Positions 1 to 14,343 of a stretch of DNA of 64,000 nt are shown piece by piece. The notes beneath the pieces were generated by a model that was given only the letters and a program-made list of their open reading frames with translations, made no database searches and was not told the DNA's origin. The DNA is taken from positions 62,001 to 126,000 of the forward strand of contig VZRR01008210.1 in assembly GCA_013398015.1 (NCBI GenBank). Direction: 5' to 3'. The number at the start of each line of letters is the position of its first letter. The stretch's first letter is position 1. This stretch comes from Oreocharis arfaki (Eukaryota; Chordata; Aves; Passeriformes; Paramythiidae). A program made the translations under genes and the position numbers.

Positions 1-3000
1 TGAGGAAAGGCTCCCATTTATTTGTGTTCTTCCACTAAACCTACAAAAATTCCCTATTTAGCACCTCAGAAAGGTACATTTGCCCAAGGACTGGCTGGCT
101 GGAGGCATTGATGTCAAAGCACACCAGCGTAGTCCTCTGAAATGGGGAACTCCAGTGTTTTCAGGGCTACCTGAAAGAAATGCCTTTACTCTGTATCCCA
201 GAGAAAGGAAGATGTAAACCCTTGTCACGTTTTTGTGCCTCAGCAGAGCAGTTTGACTTGTTGAGGGTCTCTGACCATGTCATCATTTCACTACTGTATT
301 TTGAAATTTCATTTTCCCCTCGTTTTGGAGATTATCAGCCAAGATAAACATTTCCCAAGAAACCACTCCACAAGCACTACTGCAATAACTCATTTCTAGT
401 GATGTGTTTCTCTCAGGTATTTGCAGACAGTAAAGACAATTGACAGTTTGACTACCAGAAACAAGCTGGGCGGAAATAGAGCCCAATGAAAAGATAATGG
501 ATCTCTGTGTTTTTGCAAGCACGTGTGTGGGTGTTGCAGATTTTGTTCCAGCATGCTGTAGACAGGTTGGAGGGTGGATTACAAGATGCTATTTTCAGAA
601 AATAGTAAAACCTGCCAAAACAGAGAGCTTTTTTTTGCCTGTTTTTCACTAGATTCTAATAAAGGAATGGAGACATACCTAACCCCCACTGAGAATTTTT
701 GGAAGTAGTTCTTTATCTTTATTTATTAATCCACATACTGATCAAAGCCCAGGAGAGGAAATCTGTACTGGTTCATCAATAACATTTGAGCACATTCTTG
801 TGTTAATTGCATATTCTGTTGGCTTCAAGTCTAAGCCCCTTGAGCATTGTTGAAGGGGGTGAATCAGACAAGATTAGATCACTCACCCTTCTGCTTGGGC
901 ACTTCTCTGTCTGCTGGTGGAGTGAAACAGGTCTTTGGGGCAGTTGGCTCTGATGATTTTCATGCTCAAGGATCATCAGGGGAGCTAAGCTGCTCAAAAA
1001 AATGGTGGGCTATGATTAAAAGAAAGCTGTGGTTTGAATATTGTACTGAGGAAGTTCACGAAGAAAAGGCAACTTCACACTCATGTGGGGAAAGCGCAAC
1101 TTCTGCTCCCCCATGCACATGTAACAGCTGTAGCTTTGTTCAATGTGTCTGGCTTCATGTATTGTTTTCAGAGCAAGGGTAATTAATGTCTGAAAATGTA
1201 ACTGCTCTTTGCTATTGTGGAACAATGTAAAAATCCCTTTTTTCACTGTAAAACATTCCTGCCCTCTTTTGATCTTGTCAAGCTAGACAATATAGGTGTC
1301 TTGTCATATTTCCCATGGCAATGGAAAGTTTGCCAAGTGGTGGAAGAAACCTCAGAAGCCCTTAATTACTGTGACTTCATCAGTGAAATTTGACTGCCTT
1401 TGATGGACTTGCTTCAGACTGAAGTGAATTTGAGGGAATTTGGACCTGGATGGCTTGGCCATGGCCGTTACTGTTAACAAAGGAGGTGGTGCCGGTAATG
1501 ATGGGCAGCGAGGATGACCTTAGTGCAGCTCTGCTGAGTGTAGGGTGCAAGGTCACATTCCAAAGTCAGGAGCTTTATTTCTGCATTAATAGCAATACTC
1601 AGGGCTGTACGAGGCAAAAAAAACCCCTGGAGGAACTTACAGGGGGAAAACTTTACCTAATTAAGTAAATTAATTACTGTTGCACTGTCCATCAATCAGT
1701 GAAAATCACTCCTGTTACTGCAACCTAACAAACGTTAACAACAAAAGTGCAGAGGGTGTGATTGCAGAGGGTCACTCGTGGGGCTCCTGATTTTGTTTAG
1801 CAAATGGAGAGTCAAAGGTGGAATGGAGGGGTGGTGCTGGAATTTGGAAAAGCAGCAGTAGGAAGACACTGGCCAAAGGTGGCATGAAGGAAAAAGTGGG
1901 GTGTAAACAATGAGAGATAAGAGAAGATGAAAGAGGAGTAAGAAGAGGAAGTAAGAGATAGGATAGGTAGAATGATATCAAAAGTGGGCGGCAGAGGCAA
2001 TTGATGGTTTGTGAGTCATCACCAAACCATCCTGCCCCCAGAAAGGCTGACTCAGCAACATCAGTGGAAAAAAATCAGAGTTTTCACTTGAAGATGACAT
2101 TCCAGATCAAAGAAGTTTCAACTAATGAAGCTGAATTTTCTGTCACTGATCCTCCCCTGCCTTAAAGAAACTTTTCAGCTGTATCATGTAAAGTCAGCAT
2201 CCACCCTAACCACCGCAGGGCTTGGCTCCCTCCCTTCTCTTCCCTGCCATATCTCCTCTTCCCAGGTCTGAATCATGGTCTGTTTTGGGGCCCTTTGCAC
2301 AACAGAGATCTTGGTTCTTTTGGCAGAGATGAGGTATACACAAGAGTCACCAATTACTGCACATCCTCTTAGAGGCCAAGGAAATCTAAAAAGAAGAGCA
2401 AGTGAATAAAAATAACTCGATGGATGAAGGTTTCTGTGATCTCGTATCCCCGGCAGTGGCCTGGCCACAAAAGCACTTCTGGGAAGGTACAAGTGTGGTG
2501 TTAATATATGAACAATTTTTTCTGGCTTATGATTCAGAAATAAGGTGCAGTCAAGAAAACAGAGAATAGAAAAGGAAAATGGTCTCAGTTGCTTTTTGTG
2601 TTTTGTAAAGGCTGGTGGTTGTTGATGATGAGACTGGGCTGTGTTGACTGTGGACAGTCAGAGGGGCAGGGGTGGGCAGCAACTCCCAGCCTGAATCTTG
2701 ATAAAAATATTCCCTAAGTTATTTCTTCTTTGGTATGCTCAGGAGTTTGAGCTGCTACTTGCAACACCACGTGTTGTCCAGTCTGCATTTCAGGACTCCT
2801 GGGGAGGGGAAAAGAACTCCACTACAAAGACATGTTGTACACGATAAAATGCATGCGGAATTGCCTTGTTCTTCTTTCTCTTTTCCCCAAGCACTTGGAT
2901 TATATTTAATGCAGCTTAGCCCAATTTCACAGTGCTTGTGCAAGTGATGTGAGGGGAGGTGCTAACAAAACTATAGAGCTCCCCCCAGGCAGCAAAGCCT

Positions 3001-5066
3001 GGCTTTTGCTGGACTCAGCTGGAGAAACAGATCCCACATCCTGCAGCAGAGCCCTAAAACAGCAGCCATGGCACCCGAGTGTGGCCCTTCAAACACAGCA
3101 AATGTCAGGAGTTATTGAAGAACCAGAAATTTGGAGGTTTGGACCAACAACAACAACCAGCCAAAGAAAACCCTCCTAGCCTTGAGCATTGAGTTGAAGT
3201 GTGGGCTGATAAGGAGATCCTTGGTCTGCTAGTAGGCGAGAGCAGACAGTGGCGCCCACCTCTGGCTCTGCACAACATTGCTGGTGTCCTTCCTGCCCCA
3301 GACTGCAGCTCCATGGGCTGAGTGGGATGTGAAACCTGGCTTGAACCTGGCCTTGAGCCCTGATGGGGACTGTGAGGACAACCTCTGGCTGCACAGCACT
3401 GCATTCACCTGGCAAAGAAGGGATGGGCCGCCTTTCTTGACTGATCCAGAGCCTCCACAGAGCCTTCCAGAGTTTTCAAGGTGCTTTGAAACACAGTTTC
3501 GTTCTGTGTCAATACAGCACCCAAGCACCTGTGCAGAGGAAAGCAGAGAAAGCTTCCTTTTTAGACCATGCAGATTATGCATTTCAAACCTTTCCATTGT
3601 CATGGTGATGGTTAAAACAATACTACTTTCTCTCCAGACTGCAAAATTGGCATGACAGGCACTGGGAAATCTTACTTCTCCTTTTATCTCCCAATTCTAG
3701 AAAAGAACAATAAGCCCTGATGCGAAGTGTGTGTGCGGTGATGCCAGGAAACAGTGAAGTTGGGAAACTGATTGTGGGCATTAGGATCTCTCTCATGTGT
3801 TTAGATTTCGTCAGGCTTTGGTGGCTTTATGCAGGAAAGGCAATTCAGCCACTGCTCATCTCTGCAATGTGGGCAGACTTGGTTTTTGTTTTCATCCCAC
3901 CATTACTACAATGACAGGGAATAAATTTTCTGAGGCAGATAACTGGCGTTATTCATCAGCTGCTGGTGAGAAGGTCCTGCCTACATGTTTGGGTACATTT
4001 AGTCTGGACCGCAAAAGCAAGAAGTCATCCAATCCTCCAATGTCCATTAATCCATCTTCTGTGATTTCTGCTGTGGGTACTTTGTTTTCCTCTGGGGAAT
4101 TAACTTTTTATTTAGCCAAATATAGTTGTGACTGCTGCTGCCATTGGCTTGCTGTTGCACACGTTAATTGCCCTTGAGCAGAGGAATGTCTCCCAGAAGG
4201 CCTAATCCTTTGTCAGCACCAGATCATCAGTTCTTTAATTGCTGCTGCCTTCATCCCCTCCACTCACCCTGTGCAGAGCAGAATAACGTGATCTGTCATT
4301 GGGCTCCATGTCCCCACTGGTATGAATCTAGGCCATTCAACAAAACCTGCCAAAATGACCCCTCCATGTATCCTCTTTCTTTTTCTGAATCAGAAATTTA
4401 AATTATTACAGAAAAAAAGGGTCTCACAGGAACTTCCAGACAGAACTACAAATATGTTATCTCAGTCACTGATAAACAGTGCGTGAGTATAAAGTTAGGG
4501 CTTAGGTTGCTTAAACCAGGGCATGTAGACTTTTTCTTTGATCCAAGTTGTGTATTTCTGTTGCAGCTTGATTTTAAAAGCCTTTAATGTAGAAGCACTG
4601 TGTGGCTTGCAGCCCTATGGGCTAACAGCCACAGGTAGCTCTGCACTAGACAGTTTTATGTGTGAACATCCAAACATGGGTATCCCATGGGCTTACTACT
4701 GAGGATAAGACCTGTTTTCTGCTGCCTGGATTGTAAGAATTCAAGAACCAAATTGTTTCTCATGTTATCCTTTTTCAGTTGTTGCCATGGCAAAACCCCA
4801 GAGAGGACGGGGAGGGTTGTACCAAACCACTGGAACATAAACTTTTTCTGTGAGATTGATTAAAAGATGTGTTCATGTGCTCAGTCTCACCTTGGTGCTC
4901 ACAGGGAAGTAACCTCATGTGTACAAGCAGCTCTGAGAAGCACAGCCCACAGCTGCCAGGGATCAATGCACGTGAGAAATGAGACAGAGCAAATGTATTC
5001 CTCTTTATTCAGATAACAGTTTCCATTTTCTGTACTTCACCTGCTGCTCTTTGGGATGTTTTCCAG
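1..5066 (+). other. SYNPR: SYNPR intron (3' part)
   Basis: Intronic sequence upstream of the first SYNPR exon in the window. I looked for the preceding synaptoporin exon (end of TM1 and first lumenal loop) and did not see it. No CR1 or LTR fragment recognised. An X-box-like palindrome (GTTGCCATGGCAAA) lies at 4781-4794. Confidence 0.7.
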
Positions 5067-5265
5067 GTTGCATCAAGTGAATTTTGAGGCTCCCACTTGT
5101 GAAGGAAAGCGCCGGGAAACGCTTGCTTTGATAGGGGACTTCTCGTCTTCAGCGGAGTTCTTCGTCACCATTGCGGTCTTTGCCTTCCTCTACTCACTGG
5201 CTGCCACCGTGGTTTATATTTTCTTCCAGAACAAGTACCGTGAAAACAACAGAGGGCCTTTAATT
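5067..5265 (+). CDS. SYNPR: SYNPR (synaptoporin) coding exon, third from last
   Basis: Internal exon of synaptoporin, a synaptophysin-family (MARVEL domain) membrane protein of synaptic vesicles. It is flanked by a TTTTCCAG acceptor and a GTAAGT donor. The first base completes a split Arg codon, followed by 66 complete codons. Residues 1-28 of the exon are the end of the first lumenal loop, with a conserved Cys at residue 11 (context APTCEGK). Residues about 29-53 (AEFFVTIAVF...) form transmembrane segment 2, and QNKYRENNRGPLI is the short cytoplasmic linker. From memory the peptide is nearly identical to mammalian SYNPR in this stretch, and closer to it than to SYP or SYPL. The earlier exons (N-terminus, TM1 and most of loop 1) must lie upstream of the window; I did not find them in 1-5066. 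Confidence 0.95.
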
Positions 5266-8200
5266 GTAAGTGTTTACAGCATTTGCAGTGTTTTCAAGCG
5301 TAGGTCTTCATCTCTTGCTCTTTTGGTTATTGAGGTTTTGTCGTGGTCTGGGAGATCCTGATGTCCCACTGCCCAAAGCATCTCTACATTCACCTGCTTT
5401 TTTATCTTAATGGTGATTTAATATTTTAACACCAAGGGTAATGGAGACCATATGCAGGAGGAGTTTAGTCCTGTATGTACTTGTGAAATTCTGTGCTTCT
5501 CTCACACTGCCCGCAGTGATGATGATCACACAAATAACAAACATGTAGATGAGTGGTAGCAGGATTGGAGTCTCAGCCCTATGTCTGTGACAGCAGAGCT
5601 TCATTGGTGGGGAAAAAAGGGAAGAGGAGATCTTAGTCATTGTCCTAGAAGACAGACGAAACCATGCCCCTGATCAAAGCCTAGCCAGGGAGATTGCTTA
5701 TTGCTAATTACTGCAGAGTTAAGCCAAATTATTTTGCTTTGAAATATGGCTGTTTCTCCAGCAAGGCGCTGAGCTCCCAGCATGTTTGTGTCTCCACACT
5801 GGTTTATGAACCTTCCAGTTATCATTGTCTGCACCCATCAAGCTGCGGCTGTTCATGCCTTTATTTTTCTTTTTACTGAAGGCTTGTGATGAAAAGCAAG
5901 TGCTACTGTGCATATATTTTCTCATAAATTGAGACTGTAAAGCCAGTGAGGACTGTTTTGGTCCAGGTGTCTGTTGCCTGTCAGTGCGTCATGGCCCATG
6001 GTGCACCCTATGGTCCTGCTGGGCTGCCAAGCACTGGGTGCTGACCCTCACCTACATTTGGGTCAGGTCTCTGCATCTGTGAGCTGTAGGGTTGCAGCAC
6101 GATCTCTGTTTCATGGGCAACCCTCTCCCTCATGACTGCAAGGAGAAGGTTACTAAGGGAGAGAAAATACTTCTCTGAAGTCTTGCTGTGAAGGTAGGGG
6201 GAGTTTATAAAGGACCCATGTAAGGAAAAAGTGAGTTCTGGATTTCAGAAAAATCTAAAGTTTATGACTGACAGTAACCAGACATTTTGCTGAGGCTTAA
6301 GTGGCTAAAAGCCACCAGTAAAGTATATCAGTAATATATAGCAGGAAAAAAAGAATTGCTGGTGCGGAAAAGCTGTATCTGTTAAAGGAAATAACTACAA
6401 TAACAGCAAAATATTAAACCGTAGGAAGGTAAACTTAGCATCATGGAGGTTTGAAGGGAAGATTTTCCTGCTGCAAGGAGATGTGAACTGTTTTCTCTGA
6501 GTTTGCATAATTCAAAAGTGATGAACTTTTAAAAAAAAAAAATTCTCCTTCCATATCAAAGAAAATGAATCCTCTTCATTTGGGGGTTCTTGGGACCTTT
6601 CCTGTCCTAGAAAATGGTGAGGAAGTATGAGGAAATCCTCACAGAGGAAATGAAGAACAGGCAAAGTAAAGGGGACCCTACAGAAAGAGTAAATAAAATG
6701 CCTTGCTTCTTCTTGGTATCAAGTTAGATCTCATTTCAAACTGTCTCATCAAAGGATTAGTTTCAGAATTCTGCCATCTTAATTTTCTTGTGGGAAATAA
6801 TTCTTGCTTTTGACCAACCCCATTACCCTCTGTAGCAATAGAAAAAGGAAAGAGAAACAGTAGTAATAATATGTCACATTATGATGTGGCCACTTGCATT
6901 TGTCCAGGACTTTTCTGAAACAGCTGCTGCTGTCATGTCCGTCACAGGATGTACGGCACAATCCACTACAGCATTAACATTACATTGAGGTAATTTGTTC
7001 TGTGTACTGGATTGTAATTGAATCTGCAGGTTAAATTTAACCAGTGTCTGTTACCAAAGCCTCTGTTTGCAATTTCCCAGTATTTAAACCAAGGCTATGT
7101 GACCCTATTTGTTCAGAATACAAAGATGCTTTTGAGTTTGTCCTACAACAAATGCAGCTTCTCCTGGTGAGTGGTTCTGGGAAGTGGCTGAGGGTTATGG
7201 TCAGGTTATGCCTGCCAGGAGGAGAGTCCCATCATCCCCAGCCAAATGCTTCTGCAACTCCTGTGTGCTGCAACCTCTGTTGTATTTGGTATTTTTAGAC
7301 AAAAAGAACCGTTTTTTTGCCTGGAGCACGTCTTTGCTGGTGTCCCTGGACACTGTTCAGTGTAATGATTGCAGCACCACAGCCTGACTGAGGACAGGTC
7401 CCTGTATGCAGTGGAGTTGTAGGGAAAATGCAGAGCCCCAGCCAGAGAAAAAGCTGGCAGCTGTAGCCAGGAGGAATTCAGGGATCAAGGAAAAAGAAAA
7501 CTTGGAGGTAAACCATATTCTCAGGGCTGCAGGGCTCACCTAAGGGATGTCACACACTCTGTGAAGGAGGCAGGCAATGTATCCTCCAGCTCCAAGCAGA
7601 TGCTGCTCTGAACTGATGTGTATCAGATCAGATGTGTGAGTATGTCTCATCCCTGAGATTTTTCCTTCCAAAGAAAAGTGCTGCAGAAATCTGTGGTGTG
7701 GCAGCAGTCCCCAGCACGTGTTGGTGCAGGAGGCAGGGCAGCCTTCGCTTTGTTTAATCACCAGGCAGGATCAGTGCATCTGGCACCATTTCCAGACTGC
7801 CAGCTTTTTCCTTCTTAGTGAAGAGTTTGAAGATGATAGTTTCATCCATCCTTGCTTCTGCTGCAGTGCCTGATCACAATTTCATAGTTAAAACCATTCC
7901 TGTTTTAAGCCTTGTACTTCCTCTTGGCTTCGTATTTTCTCTATCTGGGATGACATCTGCCTTTAAGCAGCACCCTCTCAGAAGCTGCCTTTTCTCCTGG
8001 CAAATTTTCAGGATTTGAAAAATGAGTATGACAGGAGAAGTCGAGAGAGGAAAAAAACCCTTTCACTTGAAATTTTTAAATATTTTTTCGAAAGCCCCTG
8101 TGCAGGCGGTTAGAGCACCATCAATGCATTACCAAATTGCAGAAGCCTGACTCGGTGCAGAAGATACAATTATAAGGAATTTAATGACCATTAAGTCACA

Positions 8201-11200
8201 AGGAACTTGCAGGGAAAATTTCAGTCACAAATGTTTTAAGTTTACTTTGCTTATACAGGTACAGGGAAATGAACTGCATGTGCTGAGATCTTAGCGAAGC
8301 ATCACTTTAACTGTGGAAAAGTATTTTAGAGTTCAGTATGGAGTGAGGCACAATAGCAAGGAAGTATTTCCAGTGGGAGAAGCAGTTAACTCCTTCCCTG
8401 TTTGGATGTGTGTGTGTTTATTCACTATGCAGTAAGCCATTTCTGTTGCTAACATTGACTGTCAGGTTTTGGGGATAAAAGTCTTCCTTTTGGTTGCACA
8501 GGGCCCTGGTTGTGTTACTCGTCCATTCCCACAAGGCTGGCAGCAGTGAGTCCTTGCACTATGCACCCTCTGCTTCCCTTGCTGGCTCCCTGAGGGATCA
8601 TCTGAGGGGGTTCATACAGATAGATGAACCTAAGAGAGGACCTTAGATTCCCAGTTTCTGAAGGAACAAGGAGCAGGTTACCAGGGATTCAATACCTCAT
8701 AGATATGTGCTGTGTGTTTCTGATCTCTGCAAACCACAGCTGTGATTTTCATTTTGTTGCGAACTCCCACGTGGTGCACGTGTGCAGCGAGGAGCTTGGG
8801 GCTCACCTTGGTGGGTACAGTGAGGGCAAGGCAGCTTCTGAGGTGACTGACTAGTGCTCAAGAGCGAGAAGCTTTTTAAATAAATGAATTGGAGGTGGTG
8901 ACTTAGATTTTAAAGAATGCGATGTACAAAATGCCACCAGTTTTCAGTATATCCCCGTCTCTCAGACCAAACCAACCTAAGCTGGTTTCCACTCATTTAA
9001 AACCACATACCCGGGAAGGCACTGCTGGTTTGTGATGAGAGCAGAGATGAGCTGCACCCTGGGACTGCAAGCCCAGGCACCTGTGTTCGTGCTCTGCTTC
9101 AGGTCTATACATTTGGAGCTTCTTGCAAGCAGAGAGTAACCAACCCAGCTGTGCTGAAGTTTTAGGGGATCGGGGATAGGATGCTTCCATATGTCTCTCA
9201 GAAAATAAAGAATAGTCGCAGTCAATGTGTATCAGTCCCCATCACTCAGACTTCTTACTTTTCCTATGGTTTCTTTACCCTAATATGTGCTCCATTTGAA
9301 GTCCATGTGCTGACAACTCTATGTGCCTTCAGGTTTGTCTTTGGGAAGTTATGGCTTGGCCATGAGAAACCACATGCATTCCTATATAAATGTAAATTAC
9401 TTTATTAATATTCCAATCAATTAATATAAAAGCATGAAATTATTCAGCCAAGAAAGGTGACTGACATAGCCCTGAAAAGAGATAGTTCATTTTTATAGTG
9501 ATTACTTGATAATCTCATTCTTATGGTGCATAAAGATGCTTACATCGTAAGAAGGTGAGATCTTTCCTTTGCATCTGGAGTCCCGTGAATAATCACATTA
9601 CGCAGAAAGGCATTTGGTTCCTTACATATGTTGCAGATCGAGTGAATTAAGTACACCCTGGTCTGCTCTTTGGACACCTCTTTGATTAAACATGTTGTAC
9701 TTCCTCACCTGTGTCCGGCTGTCTAGAAAATAGAGAGGAAAATAATAAAGAGCCATCTATAGAAAAAAAGACTGAAATGCAAAGAAATAGTAAGGTTCTT
9801 CCTAATTTCATTTTTCAGCTGTAAAGGATTCAAAGAGCTGTTTCAACCTGCTGTTGTCATCTCCTTTTGAAGCACAAGCCTGGGTGACCTTGCTGTACGT
9901 GCTGGTGCCTCCCAAAGGGCTCTGGACTTCCCTGCCGGAAGCAAGCTTGCAAGGCCTTACACTATTGCAAGAAGCATTTAATTCTTTCTAAGCTTCATTC
10001 AGCAGAAAATCTGGGATGGGACCTCGTTCAAACCAAAAAAGAGCTAAAATGCCACTGTAGGAAGGTGTTTGCTGCCTGCGGCAATCTGCTCTTGGCTGCT
10101 TTCTTGGCTGGAATCGAGGCTGTGGCTCTTGCTGGGGTACTTCTTGAATTTTTAGGGTGGTTGTGACTGTGAAAGCAAATCCTCTGAGTGGTTTGCCTCT
10201 GCTGGGTAAAGAAATCTCTCTCTTCTCCTGTGTGGCTGGCCATGAAACCTGTTGGCAGTGCTAGACAGGCTCTGACTGGGAGGGTTTATGGACTTCAGCA
10301 TTTGAGGAGTTGCTCCCTTGGATTTTTTAAATGTGTGAGAGGGTTTTCCCGATCAGAAAGGTTTCGCAGCATGAGCCCTACATGGAAGCCAGTTACAAGG
10401 CAGCAGCTGCAGCGATGTGAGGGAGGAAGGATGCCAGGAGCCCTCTGGCCTGGCCAGAGCTGAGGTTTTGCCTGTTTCCAGCCATGACAGCCCAAGACCA
10501 TCCTGCCAGACTTGGCTGGGAGGGAGAGCAGGGCACCGAGTGCATGCAGGGACATGTGTGTCACAGCCTTCAGGGGCTGATGAAGCCACTGACCAGCTTG
10601 GGGCAAATGAAACACATCCCCTTTCTGAGTGAACAAGCAGCTTCTGCAGAGGCTCTTGGCTGGGTGAGGTTGTGCCAGACACTGGGCAATCCAAAACTGC
10701 TCAGGAGGCTTAAGTGACTGTCCCTTTCAAAGTGGGACATTTTGCAAAAGCCAGTAGCTTGATAGCAAGGAGAAATATTTCAATTATCGTGAAGAGAAAA
10801 GGCATTCACAGTTCTGTTCTGAAATGTATAATATATAAAAGTGTTCCAAGTAGGCATTTTTGGCAAACTCATTAATAACAAGTTTCAACTTGAAAAAGGC
10901 AGCAAGAAATTATTAATTTTTTTTGCACATACTTTGGGATCTTAAAAAATCCTTCCTTGGATAGTCAGAGTATTTTAAATTTTGCGTTTTGCCTTTCTTT
11001 AGAGGTTCCTATTTTCCTTCCTTCCCAAAGGCACCTGTAGGCAGAGCGAAGTGTCTCAGCTGAGATGTGAGAGAGAAACTTAGCAATTAGGAGTGTAGTG
11101 TAATCATACAACAATACACACTGAAGAGATCTGAGACCGCTTTAAGAGCGCAACTACAAAAAATTACTTTGTTCCAAAGGAAAAAAAGACTCACCCATGC

Positions 11201-14151
11201 TATAGGGATATTAAACATTGAAATGCAAGATTTGTTTTAGTGTGCAGGCACTCTGGCCTTAATTACCAAGGAGAAGTTCCCCAGATAGACATAAAGCCAC
11301 AGAACAGCTTAGCTTGAAATTCACTTTTATTTTCAGCATGTCATTATCTTGTAACTCTGTTCCACCCAGAGCTGTGAAAATGTTCAGCCAGAAATGCAAA
11401 CCCACTTGAAAACAAGAGAGGTTCAAGTTCCAGCCAAAGCTGAAGCTTCGCAAAGATTCAAAATAAATAGGAAGATGCAAGTTCACTCTAGTCATAGAAA
11501 CATACATTTTGTTCCTTGCATTGTGCAGAGGCGGCAGAAAAAGTACTCCAAGAGCCTGAGTCTGGCCATGTAGCCTTGATGAGAACACCTACTGAAAAAA
11601 TTCTAGTGTTCATTGGCCTTTCTGTCCTGTCTCCTTGGCCAGCTGTTGGCCCACTGGTGGACCTTTGAGTCCCACTGTGCCATCTTTCACTTCTGGCTCA
11701 GTGTGTTTTTGGCACCCAGCCAGACTTTACAGTTTTAGGGAGTTCCTCTATACAAGAGGTGATCCTGGCACCCCAGGAGCAAGAACCCTTTCCCCAAGGC
11801 TCAGAAATAGGGGAGTTTGTAGCAGAGAGGGCAGGTTTTTAGGCTTTGTGGACGCCCTGGCACAGGGGAGCAGAGGAAGTCAGGAGAAAGCTGGAGCATG
11901 GGGTGTGATGGGGAAGACAAGACCTGAGAAATAACAAGAAATACTTAGTGCCTTTAGAGCCATCCCCTCAACTGCACAGTGCCATGGGATGTTCTTAGAA
12001 GGGCTTACAGCCCAGGACACGGCCACCAGCAGTCAGAGTGAGGTGCTCACACGTATGCAGTCATTTGTGCAATGAGCCTCACCAACATGGGGTCAGGGCC
12101 TGTGAGCTCAACAGCAGGTCTGTACCCCTGCTGCTGTCACCTGCTTCAAGAACTTTGCTCACTTTTAAATTTTCTCTCTTTTTAGCAAGTTTAATCTCTT
12201 GTGTTGCGTTAGTTTTAGTCAGTTTGTCTCTGTTTACATCAAATTTCTACCTGCTGTTATGCATTCCTTTAATTGGCATTGCCAGTGCACTGATTACAGA
12301 GCTGGATTTAGTTTGCGAAGGTTCCAAGTGTGGTGACATTTGGGAGAGGGTTGCTTGTCATTTAAAAAATACGTTCCCCAAAACTCTGCTGTGGCTCTAT
12401 CTCTTGTGTCAGTCAGAACCTGCATGGGGCCTTGGCATCTGGGTCGACAGCATGTCAAACCTCACAGCAACTAAAGAGCGTCTCCCATTATCATCCACAG
12501 CTCAGCGGATATTTGGTGTTTCTTCCAGCTGGAATTTTTAGGAAATGTTTGCAATTGAACTGTTGCCTCTAGGAATCTGTTTCTCATTCACTGCTAAGAC
12601 ATATGAGATACAAGAATTTCTTTTGCTGGAAATCGTCCTGAGAAGAAGAATTACTCTGGGCTATATGCCTCTGCCCCCACGGAGTCTCTTTGGGTGTTAA
12701 GAGAGTTGTCAGATCCCGGGCTTCACGCTCTTCAAGAGAGCGCATTTGGGCAGCATGAAAGAGGTCAAAGGAACTCAGAGCTCAGTGGCAGACATAGGCC
12801 TGCAGAAAACAAATTGTTAAAAGAGAAGGATGTATCCTTTGGGAAAGCATCCAAGCACAGTTAATTTAATCCCATCTGCGTGAGTGGAGACATCCTTTGT
12901 TCATGGCTTGCTTGTACAGTGGCTTTATCAACCGGTGCCTCTTCCGTCGTGACAGAGGCTCGCACCCTCCACCCCTGTGGTGCCACGGAGTGCTCCTTCC
13001 CCGAATGTCAGGTGTGCTTGTAGATGAGAATGGTGTTTCCTACAGATTGCTTAGTTCTTTGAGAACCAGCCTTTGAGAAACACTGGGTTCTTAATGAATA
13101 TTTTCCCTTCCTTCCATGCACACCTTTATTTTGCAGGGGGGAAGGGGAAGCAGCCCCTTGGGAGGTGGGATATCAAGACGCAGCGATGCAGTTAGTGGTA
13201 TGTTAGACTTTGGCACCTCTGCCATCTGTTGTGGGCTGACAGATGGGATGAAATATGACAGCAGAAAGGCTCTTCTGTTTTAGCAAGACACAAGAAAGCT
13301 TGAAAAATCACACCTCCTCCCTCCTTTCCCCCCAAGCCCACACAACAACAGTGTCACTTGGCCACTTGTTCTGGCTAAGACAAGGAGAAGTTTATGCCTG
13401 AGCATGCTCCTCGAAAGTCTTTTGAGGGGAAAGTGAGCAGAGTGGATCAGAGCAGAGATGCTTGGAGGCATTGGAACCTGGAGGGACCACCACACTTTCT
13501 CTACTCTTTTCACATGGATCAGAATTAGGAACCAGTGCTTTACCAGGCTAGGGAGGAGTCTCTGCATGGCAAGTCTTGCTGTTCACTTGCTCACTCATGG
13601 TGATTAGTGGCTGCATGGCTCATGCAGCAGGGACATTTGGCCTTACCTGTGGCTGGTGAGAAAACCCCTCATCTGGTACCTGAGGATTAGCCAATTTCAG
13701 GTTCTCCCTGAGACAGAAACACTTCCTATTGGAAACCCAACTGACTGACTGTAGGAGTATCCAGGGCAAGACCCAGCCCTCAAGAGGGCCCATATTCTTT
13801 ACAATATGTGTATTTTGTAATTCATCCCAATGCATCAGTCTGGTGCTGTGAACAGCCACATTTTCAAGGCAGCTCAGCATCCTGGGTACCAGCCGCATGT
13901 TTGTGGGAATCTTGCCTCAAGGCCAGAGATGCAAATGTCAGCCAAGGGGCTCTGCCCCATTAGGCATGTCAAGCACTTCTGAAAATTAGCTCTGTGGGTG
14001 ATGACAGTAACAGATGACAACCTTCCACTAAGTAACAAGCTCTTGGTATTTCTCTCCTCTGACACAAGCTTTCAGTTTTCTGGTGATTTTTAATATTTTT
14101 TCCTTTCCAATGGACACACCAATGTAATGCTCTAACTAATTTGTCTTTTAG
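5266..14151 (+). other. SYNPR: SYNPR intron, 8.9 kb
   Basis: Intron between the TM2 and TM3 exons. Open frames inside it, the longest at 12038-12541 (167 codons), show no recognisable family and no supporting splice or promoter context. I see no interspersed repeat I can name. Confidence 0.8.
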
Positions 14152-14343
14152 GATTTCATTGTGACGGTGGTCTTCTCATTCTTGTGGCTAGTGAGCTCAT
14201 CTGCTTGGGCTAAAGGACTGTCAGATGTAAAGGTTGCAACTGACCCTGCTGAAGTGCTGCTGCTGCTGTCTGCCTGCAAACAGCAGTCCAACAAATGCTT
14301 GCCTGTTCGCAGCCCTATTATGTCAAGCCTCAACACTTCGGTT
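14152..14343 (+). CDS. SYNPR: SYNPR (synaptoporin) coding exon, penultimate
   Basis: 64 complete codons (phase 0 at both ends) between a TCTTTTAG acceptor and a GTAAGT donor. Residues 1-21 (DFIVTVVFSFLWLVSSSAWA) are transmembrane segment 3. The rest is the second lumenal loop, with Cys at residues 42 and 49 (ACKQQSNKC), which are candidates for the loop disulphide known in synaptophysins. There is an Asn-Thr-Ser sequon near the exon end. The exon follows 5067-5265 in frame (PLI|DFIV), as in mammalian SYNPR. The upstream intron is about 8.9 kb. Loop positions such as TDPAEVLLLLSACKQQ differ slightly from the human protein I remember but the length is preserved. Confidence 0.95.

Noticed and set aside
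12038..12541. 167-codon open frame in a SYNPR intron with a hydrophobic stretch
   Set aside because: No family resemblance, no splice or promoter context, and T-rich sequence gives hydrophobic codons by chance.
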